Below, in pieces: positions 44,221-57,700 of a stretch of DNA of 64,000 nucleotides (position 1 is the first letter of the stretch; every line of letters begins with the position of its first letter). The translations under genes and the position numbers were made by a program. Below the pieces are notes generated by a model, which worked only from the letters and a program-made list of their open reading frames with translations, did no database searches and had not been told where the DNA came from. This stretch comes from Macrostomum hystrix (Eukaryota; Platyhelminthes; Macrostomidae), in contig CATNEN010000008.1 in assembly GCA_950097015.1 (NCBI GenBank), forward strand, positions 2,356,001 through 2,420,000. The letters are read 5' to 3'.

Positions 44221-44852
44221 ATTGAGTAAATTTAGGACCTCTGGTCCTCGATGGGGGTAACTGAAGGGCATCTGGTCCTCGATAGGGTAAATGTAGGACC
44301 ACTGGTCCACGACTGAGTAAACGTAGGACCACTGGTCCTAGACTGAGTAAATGTAGGACCTCTGGTCCTCTATAGTGTAAATTTAGGACCTCTGGTCCTC
44401 TATAGTGTAAATTTAGGACCTCTGGTCCTCTATAGTGTAAATTTAGGACCTCTGGTCCTCTATAGTGTAAATTTAGGACCTCTGGTCCTCTATAGGGTAA
44501 ATTTAGGACCTCTGGTCCTCTATAGGGTAAATGCATGTCCACTGGTCCTCGATTGAGTAAATGTAGGACCACTGGCCCTCTATAGGGTAAATGTGGGAAC
44601 ACTGCTCCTCTATAGAGTAAATTTAGGACCTCTTGTCCTCGTTGGGTAAATGTAGGACCTCTGGTCCTCGATGTAAATGTAGGACCTCTGGTCCTCGATG
44701 TAAATGTAGGACCTCTGGTCCTCGATGTAAATGTAGGACCTCTGGTCCTCGATGTAAATGTAGGACCTCTGGTCCTCGATGTAAATGTAGGACCTCTGGT
44801 CCTTGATAGAGTAAATTTAGGACCTCTGGTCCTCTATGGAGTAAATGTATAA
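44221..44852. repeat. 30-bp and 27-bp minisatellite
   Basis: About 21 copies of GTAAATTTAGGACCTCTGGT preceded by CCTCTATAGT or CCTCGATG. The block at 44660-44800 uses a shortened unit, a deletion variant that expanded locally. Confidence 0.92.
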
Positions 44853-47800
44853 CCTCCGGCTCCCGAGAGCTTGATACTTTGAACCCCAGAAACGCAAAAG
44901 ACGGAGATTACATGTACGCTATAAAAAGAAAAGCAAGAAAAATAAGTAGCAACACTTCTCCTCACTTCTAAATGCGAGCAGAAATCCAAAACCAGTGCCG
45001 TCCAAAGCTGTTTCTACATTTCTAGTCCGCTAGATGAAATTTGACGCCTCACCTAAAATAACTAACTTCGATAGAAGTAAACCAGCGATGCATTAGTAGA
45101 AATGCAAAAAGGTCAAGTTATTGCTTGCCTGTCCACTGCCTGCACAGTTCGATACGAAATCATTTCAGCCCATCCACCCACCCCACTCCGCTAATGCATG
45201 CATTTTCGAATCTGGTCAGCGACCCCCCGCTGTGAGCTGATCTCCGGCTTTTGCGTACGCGTGCACCAGAATATCCCAGATGTTTTAACAAAAGCTTTCA
45301 TTGGTCTCGCACTAAAACATGTAGTGTATTTGAGTCTAGGTACTCCCTTCCTCCCCTAGTTACCGAGTTACTCAAAATAATCGGCCTGTGTGCCGGGCTC
45401 CTCTCTGTTGAGCTCTCTGAAATGCAAAGTGAAAATCTAAAATGCTAATTTTCTCTTAGAATTCCAGACCCTCAAACTAATGCCTTTAATCCGACGAAAA
45501 AAGTTTTCGCTTTCCTGTGACACGCTATCAGCAATTATCTTCTGCTCCAGGAATTTTCAGCGCCATCGTGTCCGCCTTGCCGTATCAATTATTTAATTTC
45601 AAATGTAGACAAGAATCCTCTCATCTTAATTGCTGATTATCCTAGCAAGCCGTGAAGGCCAATTGGACTGTAAAGCAATAACCAAAGTGGTGGGCAGTCT
45701 GTGCGGTCACTCAAATTCAAATTATGAAAACAAGCCGCTGAGAAAGGGATATTATGGGTCTGAGCAGGCTGGCAATTTCTGACATGTGCCAGACAGGTGA
45801 ACCTTGATTGCATTTACAGCGGCTTGTAACCCGCTGGATGCAGGCGGCACCTGAATCACTGAAGTATGAAAGGGAGACGGAGGGGGTGCAGCAGGAGACA
45901 GACAGGGACAGACCGCCCGACTGGAGCCGCCCGGCAAGCTGAGGATTTCAGGGATTTTCGCATGGCCAGCTGTTGAAGCCCTATCTAGTAAGTTATACAT
46001 TAGTAGGCTGGGATTTGTGAATCGGGGACTGGGTGAGTTGAAGAACTAAGACGTAGCGGTCGAGATGCTTATCGGGGCTAACTGGGGGGGATTCTAGAAA
46101 TCGCTGGGAAGGTTACAATTGTAACCAGGGATAAAAAAGTGTCGCTTGGTTGAATATGGAAGCCATAAAAAAGTTATGGTCACTATTTTTTTCTTTCTTA
46201 CTTTACTTCTGTCTGAGAAAGCGTTCACCGTTTTAGTTATTTTCTGTTGAGCATGTTGGGATAAAACAAAACCGTAGGATTAATCAGCTTCAGGGAAAAC
46301 GTTTAGTGAAAGTGAAATGAACAAATCCTTAGCCCCCAATATGCAGTCAGTGTGGGAGTGTACACTGCCTGAAAATAAGAAATCAAGCCAGATGTACATC
46401 CCTATGCGAGTGCTTCCTGCGTTATTTATTTTTTGTTATAATTTGGATCTGATTTAGCTGTCCCAATTAGTTCTCATGGGAGACGGTGGGAGATGAGTTT
46501 AGTACCGAGTTCAACCTGCCCCCTCTCCCGAGGGGCAAGTCTGCAAAACTATATCGAAGAGAATGAGTAGTGGGGAGAGCTCTGAAATCAGCGATAAGAC
46601 ACAGTCTGAAATGCCCCCGCGGCACTGAAGCACTTCAGTCAGTCATCGACTCAACCGGTGGAAGGGCCCGGGCGAGGCTGAGTAGTGTGTCCGAGAATTA
46701 TGCAGCCAAAATCCATAATCCCGGATGCCCGGTTCCCAATCCTTGGGTCTAGATCCCCATCCCGGGCTCTCATATCCTCTTTAACTGATCCCTGAGATTT
46801 TTTCTGGGAAATCGAGAGATAGAAGAGAGTGGGCGGGTGAGTGAGTGAGCGGGTTGGGAGCCATTAACAAAATCAATAAATCAGGCTAAAGGAGGCGACC
46901 ATACTTCCCCCTTCCCCGCGGCTCAGTGGGCATTTTGCGCGGACCCGCCGGCGCTGAAAACTTGGTGTAAAAGATAAATGGGATATTTTTCTTAGCGACG
47001 GGATAGTAAAAAAAGAGGGATGCTTGGATCTCAAGCCAAATGCTGCTCAAACTCCCCCCGGATCATAATTTAGCGGCTACCCCCCCCCTGCCGCCTAGAC
47101 AGACACTAATGAGACCGAGGAAATGTCTGACACGCACACACAAAGTAGCAAAGTTAAAAGACATAAACATGGCGACAAAAATAGCGGCTAGGCTGTGTTA
47201 TTGGTAGGGGAAAAACTGCAAGGAAAGAATGAAAAGTAGGCACTGCTGCTGATCTCCATTGTACTCTACTCTCTATCCTAGTCTCTACCCTACACTCTCT
47301 ATGCTCTGCTCTCTGTTCTCTACTCTCTACTCTCTACTCTCTACGCTCTAGTCCTTACTCTCTAATCTCTACCTTTTACTCTCTACCTACCTCTAGTTTC
47401 TACCTCTCTCCCTGCTCTCCAGCACCGTGCTGTCTCAGAAGGCAATCTGGACCTATTTGAAAATCTATCTGTCTGCAAATGTCTGCAGGAAATTCGGTAA
47501 AAGCAAATAAATGGGATAGCTGAATGCAATGTGACTGTGGGAAGCCAGACTTCACAGAGGCACCGCCTGTTGGAGACGGTTGGGGATCGGATGAGACAAG
47601 AAATTTAATTTGTAACCCGAAGCTGATGAAGTAAGTCAACTAGCGCCCAGATCCCAGATCGGATCACGATCATCATCGTGACAGAGGACTCCGCAGAGAT
47701 CTTGGCGAGGGTTGAGCAGGGAGCGAGCGGGAATCCTCACAGATGGGCTGATAAAGACAGGCGGGAATCAACTCGTTAAGGAGCTGCTGCTGGTGCAGCT

Positions 47801-48778
47801 GGGGAGAGACAGGGGGATCAGCGGTCACGCTGGGCGCCTGGCAACAATCCTCTGGGGCTAACGGGCTGATCCTCGAAATTGCCATTTTTTCATTTGATGA
47901 AGAAAGGAGAGAGAGAGGGGTGGGGCGTGTGTTCCATGCCCCAGCATCCAATATATTGCGTTACACATACATATATTATATTCTTTCTCTTTATCTTGTG
48001 TCATGTCTCAGATGCTTTTACTACCACAGGCCGGTAACAAGAATGAGAGAGAAATGGCAGAAATAGGCAGCCAAAACACATCGCGGGGAGAAAACATTTT
48101 TTTCGAGTTCGTCTCGCCTCCATAGTGGAACAGGCATTCGCGAGGTTAGCTTGAACACGTCATTAGCAGGTGGGAGGACAATTTTGAAACAGGCCCTGAT
48201 TAATTTCTGCTTCGGGCGATTGAGAAGTATAACAAAGATAATAGTGCATTTTTAGTGCAACGTAGCTTTTAAAGTAGCTCGTACAACCGATTTAATTCTT
48301 ATATAGTCTTCACTATTCATTTGGACACTTATTTTAAAGCTTGTAGCTTATAGGCAATGGTTTAACAATGATGCATTCCGAATATCACATTATTCTTTTT
48401 TGCTGTCCTAAAATATTGAACTGATCGCCATGAAAATTCAGAACATTGGGCTAAAAATGTCGCACAATCCGATGAAACCACATCCAAAATCACAAAACAA
48501 CAAAATATCGGCAAAGTCGAGATATTCAACGATTTTAGTCGGTGTGACTGGTGGCAAAAACCACCATATAGGCTTTTATTGTTGAGTTTATACAAGAGCA
48601 ATGTTAGTAGGCAGCGCGTGGTCTTTCTACTGTAAAAGCTTTGGACTTACGACAGAGCCGTCACCTCAAGAGAAGCTTTAGAAAGTGTGACAACCTACCC
48701 CCAGTCCATGGACTAAACAGTTTTTGTACACACCCTTTGAATCCATTCTAAATTTCTCCGGCGATTCTGTCACCACAG
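44853..48778. other. Non-coding stretch upstream of the protocadherin
   Basis: Nearly 4 kb without a supported exon. It should contain the missing first protocadherin exon, its promoter, or intron sequence. A (CTCTA)-type microsatellite lies at about 47262-47400. A SINE fragment (CAGTCCATGGAC and following ~25 bp) is at 48702-48740. Small frames here lack features. Confidence 0.5.
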
Positions 48779-51700
48779 ACTGTCAGCCCAGCCCGTCTGT
48801 CTGATCATCTCGCTGTTCGTCCTGCTGTCGCTGCTCCCGCCGCAGCCGCCAACAGCCGCCGCCCAGGAGCTGCTGGTCGTCGACGTCCCTGAGGGCGCGC
48901 CCGCCGGCACCCTGGTAGCCAACCTGACGGCCCTCAGCGGCGGCAGACGGACAGACTTCTCGCTGTTGAATTCGCGGACCGACGGTCGAGTGTTTCGCCT
49001 GTCTGCGGACAGTCGCGGCGACTCCTTGATTCTGGCGTCGATGCCACTCAGCCGCCAGGAGGTCATCCGGCATCTGCAGTGCAGTGGCTGCAGCGCAGAA
49101 GACGACGCAGTCCCCGCCTCGGCTGCCAGCGACGATGACGCCGTCGCCGACGCCGACGCCGCGGGTCCTGACGTCGGCGACGCGGACTGGCCGGCCTGCC
49201 AGTGCCCGGTGCTGCTGCGGGCCGGTCCCGCCCAGCTACTGACGCTGCGCATCCGCCTGCAGCCCAGGAACAATCACCCGCCAGAGTTTGTTCGGGTCGG
49301 AGTTGTCGGCGCTCTGGCCGGAGCTCCGGTCAGCGAGGCCGCCTTGTCGCTAAGCGAACAGCTCGAAGTCAACAGCTCAACTGCGACTAGCCTGCCGGTG
49401 GCGGCTTTGGATCGAGACTCTGCCCGATTCGGTCTGCGCAGATTCCACATTCGGCCTCTGCTGGCTAACGACACCGAGGCTGTCGGGCTGTTCGAACTGG
49501 CTCACCGACGTCCGCCGGGCAGGCGTCGACAGAAACTGGCGCTCCGACTGTTGAAGCCGCTGGACCGCGAGCGGAGGGACGAGTACCGCCTGCTGCTGAC
49601 TGCCGCCGACGCTGGCGAACCGTCACTGACTGGCAGCCTCACCCTGACTGTGTCCGTGCTGGACGAGAACGACAACCGTCCTGCCTGGCAGCCCGGACTG
49701 GCCTGGAGTGTCAACGTGTCCGAATCCGCGCCCGACGGCCAGACGGTGACTCGGCTCCGCGCCGTCGACCCGGACGCCGGTGCCAACGGCCGGGTTGTCT
49801 ACCTGCTGGATGAGTCGCGAGCCAGTCTGGAGACATTGCGCAATTTCGAGGTGGACCCGGCCAGCGGCGAGGTCCGCCTAAGGCGCGGTGCCCGACTCGA
49901 CTACGAGCGGACGAAGGCTTACCGGGTGCCTGTGCTGGTGCGAGACCAGGGCCCAGCGCCGAAGCACGCGGAGGGCGAGGTGGCTGTGCGACTGTTGGAC
50001 GAGAACGACGAGGCGCCGAGCATTACTGTGCACCCGCTGGGTGAGAACTGGAGCGGATAAGATGACAGGGAGGGGCGGATAAGATGACAGGGAGGGGCGG
50101 ATAAGATGACAGGGAGGGGCGGATAAGATGACAGGGAGGGGCGGAGAAGATGAGAGGGAGGGGCGGATATAGATAGCAGAAGTGGCGGATCGTAAAAATA
50201 ACTAGCGATGGATTTAGAAACATCAGTAGAGGCGGGGCGGATGTGGTGGCGAACTAGGAAGCAGATCAGGGGCGGATCAGGGGCGGACCAGGGGGCGGAT
50301 CAAGGTACACAAACTGCAGAATGCAAATCTGAGAACTGAAATTAATGCAAAGATCAATTAGGACTTCTTAATATGTCAAAATATTTTAAGCCAACTCAAA
50401 CATCGCAGGAGACAACCAGCAGCAGCATCAGCAGCAGCCTGGACGGCCGCGTCCACCAGTCCGCCGGGAGGACTGCTCGGTGTCGGAAAATCGGCCCTCA
50501 GGCGAAGCGGCCTGCTTCCTATTGGCCGCTGACAGGGACTCCGGCGTCAACGCCATTGTCAACTGCAGCCTGCAGGCCACTGATGGCGACGAAACCGCAG
50601 GCGGCTTCCGGCTCAGCCTGCAGAGCCGCATGGAGCGTCAGGTGGGTACCCATTGGTACGCACCCGCCCTCTGCCACTCTCATCCGCCGCCGGCGGATTC
50701 TCCTCATCTACCCCCTCGGCTCTCCCCATCCGCCCCTGAACCCATCAAATCGGCTCTCAAATCTAACAACCAAACCCCGCCAGGTTGCCTACCAGCTGGT
50801 GACCACCCGCCCTCTGGATCGCGAGTCACTCCCTGGCGGCTCCGCTTCCGTGCTTATTATTTGCCGCGACTTCGGAACTCCGTCGAGGCAGACAGCTCGT
50901 CGTCTTCGGGTGGCCGTCCTGGACGAGAACGACAACGCGCCGAACTTCAGCAGGCCGCTGTTTCGCCTGCAGCTGGCCGAGGAGCTCGAACCCGGGACCG
51001 TTATCGGCCGGGTTGATGCCGCGGACGCAGACGAATGGCCTCTCTTGAACTACTCGATGGCGCCGAGTGCCGGCTCCGAGGCGTCCGATCTCGTCAGTGT
51101 CGAGTCGGATAGCGGCCTAATGAAGTCGCGGGTTCGATTCGATCGAGAACAGCGGGATCGATATCAGTTTCAGGTGATTTCGATGAACTCAGGGCGACCA
51201 CTCTGAGTAACGGAGCACCTGAGCTCGATTCCCTTTGGGGGCTTTGAGGGGCTTGTGCTGCCATTTTGGACAGATGTACACACCTGTGTGAATGTGTGCT
51301 CAGGGATCAGGGTGCGTGGCTGTGAGTAGACTGTTGGCAAAAAAACCCGTAAATATATGTCAATCAATCAATCCATCAATCAAACCGCTCAGGTTTTAGC
51401 CTTTGACGGCATTCACACGGCCACAGCCGACGTCGAGCTGACCATCACTGACGTCAACGATCACGCGCCGGAGTGGGTGGTCGGGCCTCTCGAGGACAGC
51501 TCGCCGCAGCTGCAGGTTCTCGAGAACTCGCCAGCCAATACGCCAGTCGGCCGGGTCTCGGCCATAGACAGGGACGCCGGCGACAACGGCCGGGTTGCCT
51601 ATCGCCTGGAGCCGCACGGCTCCGCCAGACAGTTCGGCGTTAGACCCGACGGCGAGGTCTACGTTGTCGCCGGCGGCGGTCTAGAATTGGATCGCGAGCG

Positions 51701-54700
51701 CACCCCGACGCTGCCTTTGAAAGTTGTCGCCTTCGACCTCGGTCGGCCGAATCGTCGGCAGAATATCACCCGGCTGACGGTGACCCTCTTGGACGAGAAC
51801 GACAACTCGCCGCGGCTGCTATTCCCCAGCTTCGCCAACAATCGCGTCGGCGTCTCCTGCCGCCTGCCAGTCGGTGGCTGGGTGGCCCAGCTGCTGGCTA
51901 ACGACTCCGACGAGGGCGACAACGCGCGCCTGACCTTCGACCTCGTCAATGGACCGTGGCGCGAGCACTTTGCCGTGGATCCAATCAGCGGCAACTTGAC
52001 CTTGCTCAAGCCGCTCCGATGCGGCGGGTCGCGGGATCGAATCTCGTTGCGCGTGTCGGTCAGGGACAACGGCAGATCGCCGAGGTCCACAGCAGGCACG
52101 CTGTTCATCGACACGGAGGATCCTCCGCCGCCGACTCCGCCGGTGGCACCGCCTTTGTCGCCGCTGGCGCCGCAGACGCCGCGCGATCGGCCAGGCTGGA
52201 GGGCTGGCGGCGACTTGACAGGCGAAGGCGGTGGAATCGGCGGCGGAGGCGCCGGCGGCAGCGGCTACTGGGGCGCGGATCCGGGCCTGGCAGCCGTGCT
52301 CTGCCTCATCGCTGCGACGCTCATTCTGACGGGCATTTTGGCCTTCGCCGTCTGCCTGTTGCGTCGACGGGCTACGGGGCGAGGACCCGAGGGTGAGTTT
52401 CAAGATCCTAGATCTTAAATTCCAGATTCTTAAATCCCAGATTCTGAAATCCCAGTTTCTTAAATCTCAGTTTCTTAAATCCCAGTTTCTTAAATCCCAG
52501 TTTCTTAAATCCCAGTTTCTTAAATCCCAGTTTCTTAAATCCCAGATTCTTAAATTCCAGTTTCTTAAATCCCAGTTTCTTAAATCCCAGTTTCTTAAAT
52601 CCCAGTTTCTCAAATCCCAGTTTCTTAAATTCCAGTTTCTTAAATCCCTGTTTCTTAAATCCCAGTTTCTTAAATCCCAGTTTCTTAAATCCCAGTTTCT
52701 TAAATCCCAGTTTCTTAAATCCCAGTTTCTTAAATCTCAGTTTCTTAAATCCCAGTTTCTTAAGTCCCAGATTCTTAAGTCCCAGATTCTTAAATCTCAG
52801 TTTCTTAAATCCCAGTTTCCTAAATCCCAGTTTCTTAAATCCTAGATTCTTAAATCCCAGTTTCTTTAATCCCAGATTCTGAAATCCAAGATTCCTAAAT
52901 CCCAGATTCTGAAATCCTAGATTCCTAAATCCCAGTTTCCTAAATCCCAGATTCTGAAATCCTAGATTCCTAAATCCCAGTTTCTTAAATCCCAGATTCT
53001 TTAATCCCAGTTTCTTTAATCCCAGATTCTTAAATCCCAGATTTTTTATTATTATTAATTTCCAGATTCTTAAATCCCACATTATATAAATCTCAGATTA
53101 TATAAATACCTGATTCCTGAGGCCCATATTTCCAAATCCCAGATTACATAAATGTTGTCCGGTCATGTAAAATTATATAATCACAGTTCCTATCTTAATT
53201 AATCTTAATCCCGATGCAGTCTGTTTGTATGACCCAACTGCTTTTAACTGTATGACAAGCATAGGAAGTCAAGCCATCGTCTGTTCGTCCATCTGAAACA
53301 ACATGGGCATTGTGGCTCAGGACACAGAAATAGAAACGTGACAATTTTCGGCATCATTGCAGTTTTTGCCACTAATTTGCTCCTCTATTCGCACCAAACA
53401 AAGAACAGACTGGCACAATAGTCACAGAAAACTGCTGCATGCTTCAGGGTGGGAAAACAGCACGATACACCAACCACCTAGCAGTGTCAGCCGTCAAGTC
53501 ACACGGGTGGGATGGATGAGGTTCTGCCTGTCCGCTAGGAAACCAGCAGAATTCCTCGATTTCACATGAGGTCAAGCTGGTCAAACTTGACTTTGTGCAT
53601 CATTTTCCTTTTAAGTATAAACACCATTTATATGGGCAATTCTGCCCATATCGCTGACTCCTGAGCACACCCACCATACATATAAAGAAACCAGAGTGTG
53701 TTTGTGTGCCAGCGTCTGTGATTTTGCTAATTTCTGTTATTCTCTCTTAGTCTGTTTGGCCCAAGCAAAGCCGCATTGTGCGGACAGACCTCACAGACCC
53801 AATCTATCCATCATCAGCGAGGTCGCGACGGCCTCCACCGCGCAGGACTGTGTGTCTTATCTGCAGAATCTGGGAATAATTTCACACCGCAGCAGCTGAA
53901 GGACCGGTGTCCCATATAGGTGCACAGAAACGGTTCTGAAATTTAAGAATGCATATTGGCTGCGGAATGGAATTAAAATGTCGAAGGCAGACAGAAGCGT
54001 CAGCTATCTTTACAAATCTGGTCTTTCGTGTCTGCTCTGTTTTGACAAAATATTAGTATGGTATAGATGATGGTGCTGAAAGAAAAAAGTTTTTTTTTCA
54101 AAACCATCTTTTTTTCCAAGCGAGAAATATTCTGCAATAGAGCAACTTTTTGCATAACATGACCAAGCGAGAAAAACACGAGATGATCTGTCCAAGTCCT
54201 TTCAACCTGTTAAAAGCTATTCCAAGCTATTCCAATCTGTTCCAAGTTACACCAAACTGTTCCAAGTTACACCAATCTGTTCCAAGTTACACCAAAACTG
54301 TTCCAAGTTACACCAATCTGTTCCAAGTTACACCAAAACTGTTCCAAGTTACACCAAAACTGTTCCAAGTTACACCAATCTGTTCCAAGTTACACCAATC
54401 TGTTCCAAGTTACACCAATCTGTTCCAAGTTACACCAAAACTGTTCCAAGTTACACCAAAACTGTTCCAAGTTACACCAATCTGTTCCAAGTTACACCAA
54501 AACTGTTCCAAGTTACACCAAAACTGTTCCAAGTTACACCAATCTGTTCCAAGTTACACCAATCTGTTCCAAGTTACACCAATCTGTTCCAAGTTACACC
54601 AAAACTGTTCCAAGTTACACCAAAACTGTTCCAAGTTACACCAAAACTGTTCCAAGTTACACCAATCTGTTCCAAGTTACACCAAACTGTTCCAAGTTAC

Positions 54701-57700
54701 ACCAATCTGTTCCAAATTACACCAAACTGTTCCAAGTTACAACAATCTGTTCCAAGTTACACCAATCTGTTCCAAGTTACACCAATCTGTTCCAAGTTAC
54801 ACCAAAACTGTTCCAAGTTCCACCAATCTGTTCCAAGTTACACCAATCTGTTCCAAGTTACATCAATCTGTTCCAAGTTACACCAATCTGTTCCAAGTTA
54901 TTCCAAATGTTCCAATGCTTCCATCCATAAACAAGCTTTCAGAAGTTGCAGAAGTGACACAACTAAAATTAGCAGTAGCAGAAAGCTATGAGAGAGAGAG
55001 GCCGACAGCGGGTTGAAAGAATTTTTTGAAGAGCAGCCAAGTGCATTGCAAATCCCGCAGCAGTCAAGGGATTTGATCCCCTTCAAGTGGCTCTTGACTC
55101 ACCAGCGCGACACATTAGTCCCCATCACTACCCATGGTGTCTGGCGTGTAGCTTCCCCCTCTTTTGTGGCCATCAAGCAGCAGTTTTCCCAAAAAATCCT
55201 CTTTAATCCCATCTCTCGCCTGAGTCTGCCTGTCTCTATGCGCTAGCTGGAAAACCACTTCATTAGGCCTACTGTCAGTGCTTTTCAATATCCCAAATTG
55301 AAGTGACAAAAAGCGAGTTGGCCTTCTATGAGGCGATGAGGCAAGACACGACCGAACAACAGGGAAATGTTCCCTTTTCTTTCTGGCCAAATTTGAGTCC
55401 CATTGGATTGCCTGCATACTTGGGTGATGTTTCATTTAGCGAGTCTATCAATTTTAGTCATCAATAAAAATTATGCATTCCACTTCTAATTAGCAGGCGG
55501 CACTAACAAACATCGAAATCCGAGCTGTCTATTGGCCAAGGAAATGTCCTTGCCGCAGCCTCCGACTGATGCGTCCGACGCTGCCACAGCCGCTGCGGCT
55601 GCGGCTGCTACTGCTGCTGTTGCAGCCACCGTAGAGCAGACATTGCTGATGAAGGTGAGAGTCAGGCATTTTTGGGTCGGTATAATGTTTTAGAGGGTAT
55701 GAGTGACAGTGTGACAGTGTTGGAGAGGGTTTCAGAGTTCCGAAATGAAGTCAAGCAGTTACATAAAAGTTGCATAAGAGTTATATGCAACAAAATTAAA
55801 GTTTTCAAAGGCCTCATTCAGTCAGGCAGGTCACATGACAACAAACCGGCTGCTTACCCACAAAACAGGCGGAAAGCTGTTGCGCTTAATGGACAGGATT
55901 CGGGCTCCCTCTGGGAGACCAGAAACGATTAGCCCGGTTAAAAATGGGATACACGAATAGAATTAAGCAACTGCGCCATTTTATAAAGAGACAGAAAAGA
56001 ATTGCGTTGCCATGAGGCTTTTGGTGAATCAATATACTGAAAGCCTTGAGGCTGCGCCCAGAAGTGGGACAGAGGACGAATAAAGCGTCTAGCCGCTCAG
56101 TGGGATGAAAGATCCCGAGGAACAAAGTGCGCCTCGTCCCACTTCAGGGAGTCTCTCCGGGGGGGATTTTGTGACCCTGGGGAAAATTGGGGCGATTATT
56201 TTATGGCCGGAAACTGGGCGGGAGGTGGCGGTGGTATTCTAATGTCGCGTTTTTTTCAACAACGGTCGGATTAGGGATCTCTAAAAGCTTGAAGAAGAAG
56301 ACTCGAGCAGTTTAAAGAGGCTGCAGTATTCAGCAAGGCAAGCGTCGAACTTCGGCGGGAACGACACTCACATGAACAGTGGCTGTTCCGGTGGGGAAAT
56401 CCGAACAGCAAGCGCATTTCAGGCCAGCTTTGGTATCTAATGTAAATAAACTTGGTCCAGTCTGTCTTTCATGCCGCCAGTCTCTGACCCTTCTATAATA
56501 GCTTTTCTGTATGCGCCTGATGTATTTTTGTGTGCGATGGTAGGGCACAACAGATCAGCGACCTGCCAAGACCTCGCTGGGGGGGTGCAGCTTTGAATTT
56601 GTTTAATTTCTGCAGATATCGATAAACTTATCTCGGACAACAGGAGAGGAGACCTGGATTTCGGGGGAAATGCCTTTAAATTGCTTTTCTATTAAAACTT
56701 GGTCTGAAAAAAAGCTTTTGGGAAACCTGAAGATAAATACTGATTTAGAATTGGTTATTGCCCCTATGAAGGACAGGCTGTCTCGCTGAAGGACAGAGTC
56801 TCACTGAAGGACAGGGTGTCTCACTGAAGGACAGGGTATCTCACTGTCTCACTGAAGGACAGGGTGTCTCACTGAAGGACAGGGTATCTCACTGTCTCAC
56901 TGAAGGACAGGGTGTCTCACTGAAGGACAGGGTGTCTCACTGAAGGACAGGGTGTCTCACTGAAGGACAGGGTGTCTCACTGAAGGACAGGGTGTCTCAC
57001 TGAAGGACAGGGTGTCTCACTGAAGGACAGGGTATCTCACTGAAGGACAGGGTGTCTCACTGAAGGACAGGGTGTCTCACTGAAGGACAGGGTGTCTCAC
57101 TGAAGGACAGGGTGTCTCACTGAAGGACAGGGTGTCTCACTGAAGGACAGGGTGTCTCACTGAAGGACAGGGTGTCTCACTGAAGGACAGGGTGTCTCAC
57201 TGAAGGACAGGGTGTCTCACTGAAGGACAGGGTGTCTCACTGAAGGACAGGGTGTCTCACTGAAGGACAGGGTGTCTCACTGAAGGACAGGGTGTCTCGC
57301 TGAAGGACAGGGTGTCTCACTGAAGGACAGGGTGTCTCACTGAAGGACAGGGTGTCTCACTGTCTTACTGAAGGACAGGGTGTCTCACTGTCTTACTGAA
57401 GGACAGGGTGTCTCACTGTCTCACTGAAGGACAGGGTGTCTCACTGAAGGACAGGGTGTCTCACTGTCTTACTGAAGGACAGGGTGTCTCACTGTCTCAC
57501 TGAAGGACAGGGTGTCTCACTGAAGGACAGGGTGTCTCACTGTCTTACTGAAGGACAGGGTGTCTCACTGTCTTACTGAAGGACAGGGTGTCTCACTGTC
57601 TTACTGAAGGACAGGGTGTCTCACTGTCTCACTGAAGGACAGGGTGTCTCACTGAAGGACAGGGTGTCTCACTGAAGGACAGGGTGTCTCACTGAAGGAC

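Noticed and set aside
48966-49020. Met at 48966 as the protocadherin start
   Set aside because: The frame is open upstream through a signal-peptide-like hydrophobic stretch to an acceptor at 48778, so this Met is internal.
52393-53082. 150- and 224-codon frames rich in FLKSQ or KLGFK
   Set aside because: Products of the 15-bp array in a protocadherin intron; 15 is a multiple of 3, so frames stay open.
54150-55016. 288-codon frame with SKLHQ/VPSYT repeats
   Set aside because: Translation of a 20/21-bp intronic array.
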